This document shows positions 6,064 to 8,404 of a DNA stretch of 8,404 nt, one piece after another; positions within the stretch are counted from its first letter, which is position 1; each line of letters begins with the position of its first letter. The translations under genes were made by a program, and so were the position numbers. The stretch is from the NCBI GenBank assembly GCA_021845555.1, contig JAJZVS010000162.1, positions 1 through 8,404 on the forward strand, read 5' to 3'. Below the pieces are notes generated by a model. That model saw nothing but the letters and a program-made list of their open reading frames with translations. It was not told where the DNA came from and made no database searches. The DNA is from Pseudomonadota bacterium (lineage in GTDB: Bacteria > Pseudomonadota > Alphaproteobacteria > Acetobacterales > Acetobacteraceae).

Positions 6064-6104
6064 CGCGTCCGGGACGCGTTCTTGTGGGCGCGATAGTGCG
6101 CGCC
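6064..6104. promoter_or_regulatory. Two adjacent short palindromes in the 208-bp divergent region; candidate operators
   Basis: CGCGTCC-G-GGACGCG at 6064-6078 is a perfect 7+1+7 palindrome lying 15 bases upstream of the acyl-CoA synthetase ATG. A second repeat, GGCGCG at 6087-6092 and CGCGCC at 6099-6104, has a 6-base spacer (ATAGTG). Such short dyads between divergent genes are typical operator positions for a repressor, for example of the TetR type, but no regulator gene is in the window. The remainder of 6105-6256 shows no clear -35/-10 pair or other element. Confidence 0.4.
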
Positions 6105-6256
6105 AGGGGGCACATTACACCGGCAAGCGACAGAGCGGGAGCGCATCGGTGCGGCGGGCCCCCCAGCCCTTGGCCATCCGCCCCCACCGGCCCTATCGTC
6201 GTCCCATCGCCGCCGCGCCCGGTCAGTCCGGCAAGAACCCACGGAGACCGCCCAGG

Positions 6257-7942
6257 ATGTCCCGCACCGTCGCCCGCCTGCTCGCCGAGAGCCTGCACGC
6301 CCATGACGTGGACCAGATCTTCTGCGTCCCCGGGGAAAGCTACATCGGCCTGACCAACGCGCTCGCCGACATGAATTCCATCCGCATCGTCACCTGCCGC
6401 CACGAGGCCGGCGCCGGCTTCATGGCGGTCGCCGACGGGCGGCTGCGCGCGCGCGCCGGGGTGGCGATGGTCTCGCGCGGGCCGGGTCTGTCGAACGCCA
6501 TGGTCTCGCTCCATTCCGCCTATCACGACGCCACGCCGATGGTGATGCTGGTGGGCCAGGTGGAGCGCGGCGACTACGGCCGGCAGGCGTTACAGGAACA
6601 GAACTACTCCAAGCTTCTCGCCGACGTCACCAAGCAGGTGATCGAGGTGAACGAGCCGCAGCAGGCCTCGGAGGCCATCGCGCGGGCCTTTCATCTGGCG
6701 GAATCCGGCACCCAGGGGCCGGTCGCCGTGATCCTGCCCGAGGACATCTTCGACGACACGACCGATGCGCCGATCGACCAGCCGCGTCCGCGCGCGCTGT
6801 CCGGCCCGCGCCCGGCGGATCTGGACCGTCTGGCGGAAATGCTGGCGCGCGCCGAACGCCCGCTGGTACTGGTGGGGGGGGCGATGGTCAGCGACGAGCT
6901 GCTCGACCCCGCCGCCACCGCAGATCTGCGCCGGCTGGCCGAGACCTGGATGCTGCCGATCAGCCCGACCCATCGCCGGCCGCAACTGTTCGACTCGCAG
7001 CACCCGAACTACGGCGGCTACATGGGCATCCGCGTGCCGGCTAAGCTGATCGGGGAGATGCAGAAGGCCGACCTGATGGTGGCGCTGGGCGAAAGGATGA
7101 CCGACACCGTCAGCCAATCCTACCGTTTCCCCAAGGCGCCGCAGCCGCAGCTGCCCTTCGTGCATGTCTGGCCGGATGCGAACGAGATCGGCCGGGTCTG
7201 GCATGTCGATCTCGGCATCGCCTGCCCGCCGCATGAGGTGATCAAGGGCCTGCTCGCGCGCGCGGCGCCGGCGGATGCGGCCAAGCGGCGCGGCTGGGTG
7301 GCGGGGCTGCACGCGATCCATCGCGAGTTGCTCGCCCCGGTGTGGGAACCGGCACCGGACGGGGTGAACTTCGCCGCCATCGTCTGCGCGGTGAACAAGC
7401 ACCTGGGGCCGGATGCGGCGGTGACCTCGGATGCCGGCAATTTCGGCTCCTTCATCCACCGCTACATGGACTTCAAGCCGGGGCAGGCGTTCCTGTCCTC
7501 GGTGGTCGGTGCGATGGGGTCGGGCATGCCGATGGCGGTGGCAGCGGCGCTGCGCCGCCCGCATGCGCAGGTGGTGGCGTTCGTCGGCGACGGCGGGGCG
7601 TTGATGATGGGCAACGAGATTGCCACCGCCTGCCAGTACGGGGTGAACCCGATCATGATCATCTCCGACAACGGCATGTACGGCACGATCGGCATGCACA
7701 CCCACGTGCGCTATCCTGGCCGGCCGTTCATGGACACGATGCGCCTGACCAACCCCGATTTCGCCGCCTGGGGCCGCAGCTTCGGCGCCGAGGGAATCAC
7801 CATCGCCGAGGAACCCGAGGTGGAGGCGGGCATCGCGCGCGCCTTCGCGGTGAAGACGCGGCCGGTGGTGGTGCATTGCCGCACCTCGGCGCTGCAAATG
7901 AGCGCCTGGCGCCGCTACGACCGCGGCGACACGCTGCCGTGA
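6257..7942 (+). CDS. Thiamine-diphosphate-dependent enzyme of the acetolactate synthase (COG0028) superfamily
   Basis: This 561-residue protein has the full three-domain ThDP fold. The N-terminal Pyr domain shows VDQIFCVPGES at 18-28 and RHEAGAGFMA at 48-57, with E50 as the cofactor-activating glutamate, then SRGPGLSNAMVSLHSA at 73-88. A central domain follows at about 188-330. The C-terminal PP domain has SDAGNFGSF at 391-399 and the Mg/ThDP motif GDGGALMMGNEIATACQYG at 444-462, completed by N472. It should decarboxylate or carboligate a 2-keto acid. It belongs with the many acetolactate synthase-like proteins of unassigned substrate: no IlvN-type regulatory subunit follows, and the RHE is followed by AG rather than the QG of E. 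coli acetolactate synthases, so ilvB is not claimed. The ATG at 6257 is preceded by GGAG at 6243-6246 (10 bases away); an open frame back to 6047 is non-coding spill. It is the first gene of a three-gene operon and carries a G8 run at 6874-6881. Confidence 0.88.
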   Translation: MSRTVARLLAESLHAHDVDQIFCVPGESYIGLTNALADMNSIRIVTCRHEAGAGFMAVADGRLRARAGVAMVSRGPGLSNAMVSLHSAYHDATPMVMLVGQVERGDYGRQALQEQNYSKLLADVTKQVIEVNEPQQASEAIARAFHLAESGTQGPVAVILPEDIFDDTTDAPIDQPRPRALSGPRPADLDRLAEMLARAERPLVLVGGAMVSDELLDPAATADLRRLAETWMLPISPTHRRPQLFDSQHPNYGGYMGIRVPAKLIGEMQKADLMVALGERMTDTVSQSYRFPKAPQPQLPFVHVWPDANEIGRVWHVDLGIACPPHEVIKGLLARAAPADAAKRRGWVAGLHAIHRELLAPVWEPAPDGVNFAAIVCAVNKHLGPDAAVTSDAGNFGSFIHRYMDFKPGQAFLSSVVGAMGSGMPMAVAAALRRPHAQVVAFVGDGGALMMGNEIATACQYGVNPIMIISDNGMYGTIGMHTHVRYPGRPFMDTMRLTNPDFAAWGRSFGAEGITIAEEPEVEAGIARAFAVKTRPVVVHCRTSALQMSAWRRYDRGDTLP

Positions 7943-7950
7943 GCGTGCGC

Positions 7951-8265
7951 ATGGAGCTCGATGCGTTCCGCGCCAGCCTGAGCGATGCCGCACCGCCGGC
8001 CGGGCTGTCCGGCGCGCTGGCGGCGCTGTGGTGGGACGCGCGCGGGGATTGGGACAGCGCGCATCGGGCGGCGCAGGCGGACGACTCCCCGGCCGGCGCT
8101 TCGGTGCATGCCTATCTGCACCGTAAGGAACCGGACCTTGCCAACGCACGCTATTGGTATGCCCGCGCCGGACGGCCCCCCTGCGACGCGCCGCTGGCGG
8201 ACGAGTGGGCGGTGCTGGCGACGGAATTGTTGAATCTCACAACGAAAGACGGAGGAAACCGATGA
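7951..8265 (+). CDS. Small conserved-looking protein of unknown function in the ThDP-enzyme operon
   Basis: This 104-residue soluble protein has no signal peptide or membrane segment and I cannot assign a function. Two patches look selected: ALWWDARGDWDSAH at 25-38, and HAYLHRKEPDLANARYWYAR at 53-72. The alternating aromatic/Ala helices, with GDWDxAH in the first and DLxNARYWYxRAG in the second, resemble a pair of TPR/Sel1-like helical hairpins, suggesting a protein-binding role. I recall similar short proteins in other proteobacteria without a known role. The start is uncertain: ATG 7951 (8 bases after the upstream stop) is chosen because the helix begins there; a GTG at 7939 overlapping the upstream TGA would add four residues. 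Its own TGA overlaps the ATG of the next gene as ATGA, so it sits tightly inside the operon. The GGAGG for that gene lies within its last codons. Confidence 0.78.
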   Translation: MELDAFRASLSDAAPPAGLSGALAALWWDARGDWDSAHRAAQADDSPAGASVHAYLHRKEPDLANARYWYARAGRPPCDAPLADEWAVLATELLNLTTKDGGNR

Positions 8266-8404
8266 ACGCGGACCAGAAGAAAATCGTGTTGCGCATGATC
8301 CCCTACGGGATCTACGTGCTCACCGCCGAGGACGGAAACGGCGGCATGGCCGCCGCGACCGTCAATTTCGTGACCCAGACCTCGTTCAAACAGAAGCTGG
8401 TCGC
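8262..8404 (+). CDS. Flavin reductase-like (FMN-binding split-barrel) domain protein, N-terminus only
   Basis: The first 47 codons are visible before the window ends. The sequence reads IPYGIYVLTAED at 13-24 and AAATVNFVTQTSFKQKLV at 30-47, which is the flavin-binding opening of the flavin reductase-like domain (GxYVxTA, then TVNxxTQxSFxPP-type). Such proteins bind FMN or FAD and reduce it with NAD(P)H, often supplying reduced flavin to a monooxygenase; some are standalone flavoproteins. The usual SFxPP is SFKQK here, with the prolines replaced. The start is firm: GGAGG at 8251-8255 lies 6 bases upstream and the ATG overlaps the preceding TGA. Being third in an operon after a ThDP enzyme and a small helical protein, it may act in the same pathway; the oxygenase partner, if any, is not seen. 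Confidence 0.85.
   Translation, partial: MNADQKKIVLRMIPYGIYVLTAEDGNGGMAAATVNFVTQTSFKQKLV

Noticed and set aside
6047..6256. Possible 70-residue N-terminal extension of the ThDP enzyme
   Set aside because: The open frame overlaps the divergent acyl-CoA synthetase start and translates to low-complexity Arg/Pro-rich sequence; ThDP enzymes begin close to MSRTVARLLAESL.
6590..8149. 519-codon minus-strand open frame opposite the ThDP enzyme
   Set aside because: Its translation is Arg/His/Ala-rich without domain features, and the plus strand encodes an intact ThDP enzyme plus the small protein.

Overview
This is a dense, high-GC bacterial chromosome segment. The genes looked at are mostly near or above 70% GC. 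Gene content and protein style (a short Ppx/GppA protein translationally coupled to RlmE with a Gly-rich N-terminus, plus XseB) suggest an alphaproteobacterium, plausibly Rhodospirillales/Acetobacteraceae. That placement is inferred from protein character, not from a marker gene search.

Layout from left to right. (1) 1-1959, minus strand: a housekeeping cluster running ppx/gppA -> rlmE -> the N-terminus of a probable threonylcarbamoyl-AMP synthase (Sua5/TsaC type), which leaves the window at base 1. The ppx stop and rlmE start overlap as ATGA. (2) 2055-2318, plus strand: xseB, divergent from ppx across a short region holding a 10-bp-arm inverted repeat. (3) 2319-2434: a convergent gap of about 49% GC holding a 14-bp-arm inverted repeat. 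(4) 2435-3415, minus: a D-2-hydroxyacid dehydrogenase. (5) 3509-4172, minus: a two-gene toxin-antitoxin module (short antitoxin plus PIN-domain toxin) with overlapping genes and a direct repeat around the antitoxin start. (6) 4354-6048, minus: an acyl-CoA synthetase with a strong hairpin after its stop. (7) 6049-6256: a divergent intergenic region with two short palindromes. (8) 6257 to the window end, plus: a three-gene operon of a thiamine-diphosphate enzyme of the acetolactate-synthase superfamily, a 104-residue conserved-looking protein of unknown function, and a flavin-reductase-domain protein cut by the window edge.

The first block is polyphosphate/pppGpp, rRNA- and tRNA-modification housekeeping. 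The right-hand block is accessory carbon metabolism. The ThDP enzyme / small protein / flavin reductase operon, divergent from an acyl-CoA synthetase, is the least explained part and the best candidate for undescribed biology. The toxin-antitoxin pair is the only clearly mobile-style element. No tRNA, rRNA, CRISPR array, transposase or replication origin was seen.
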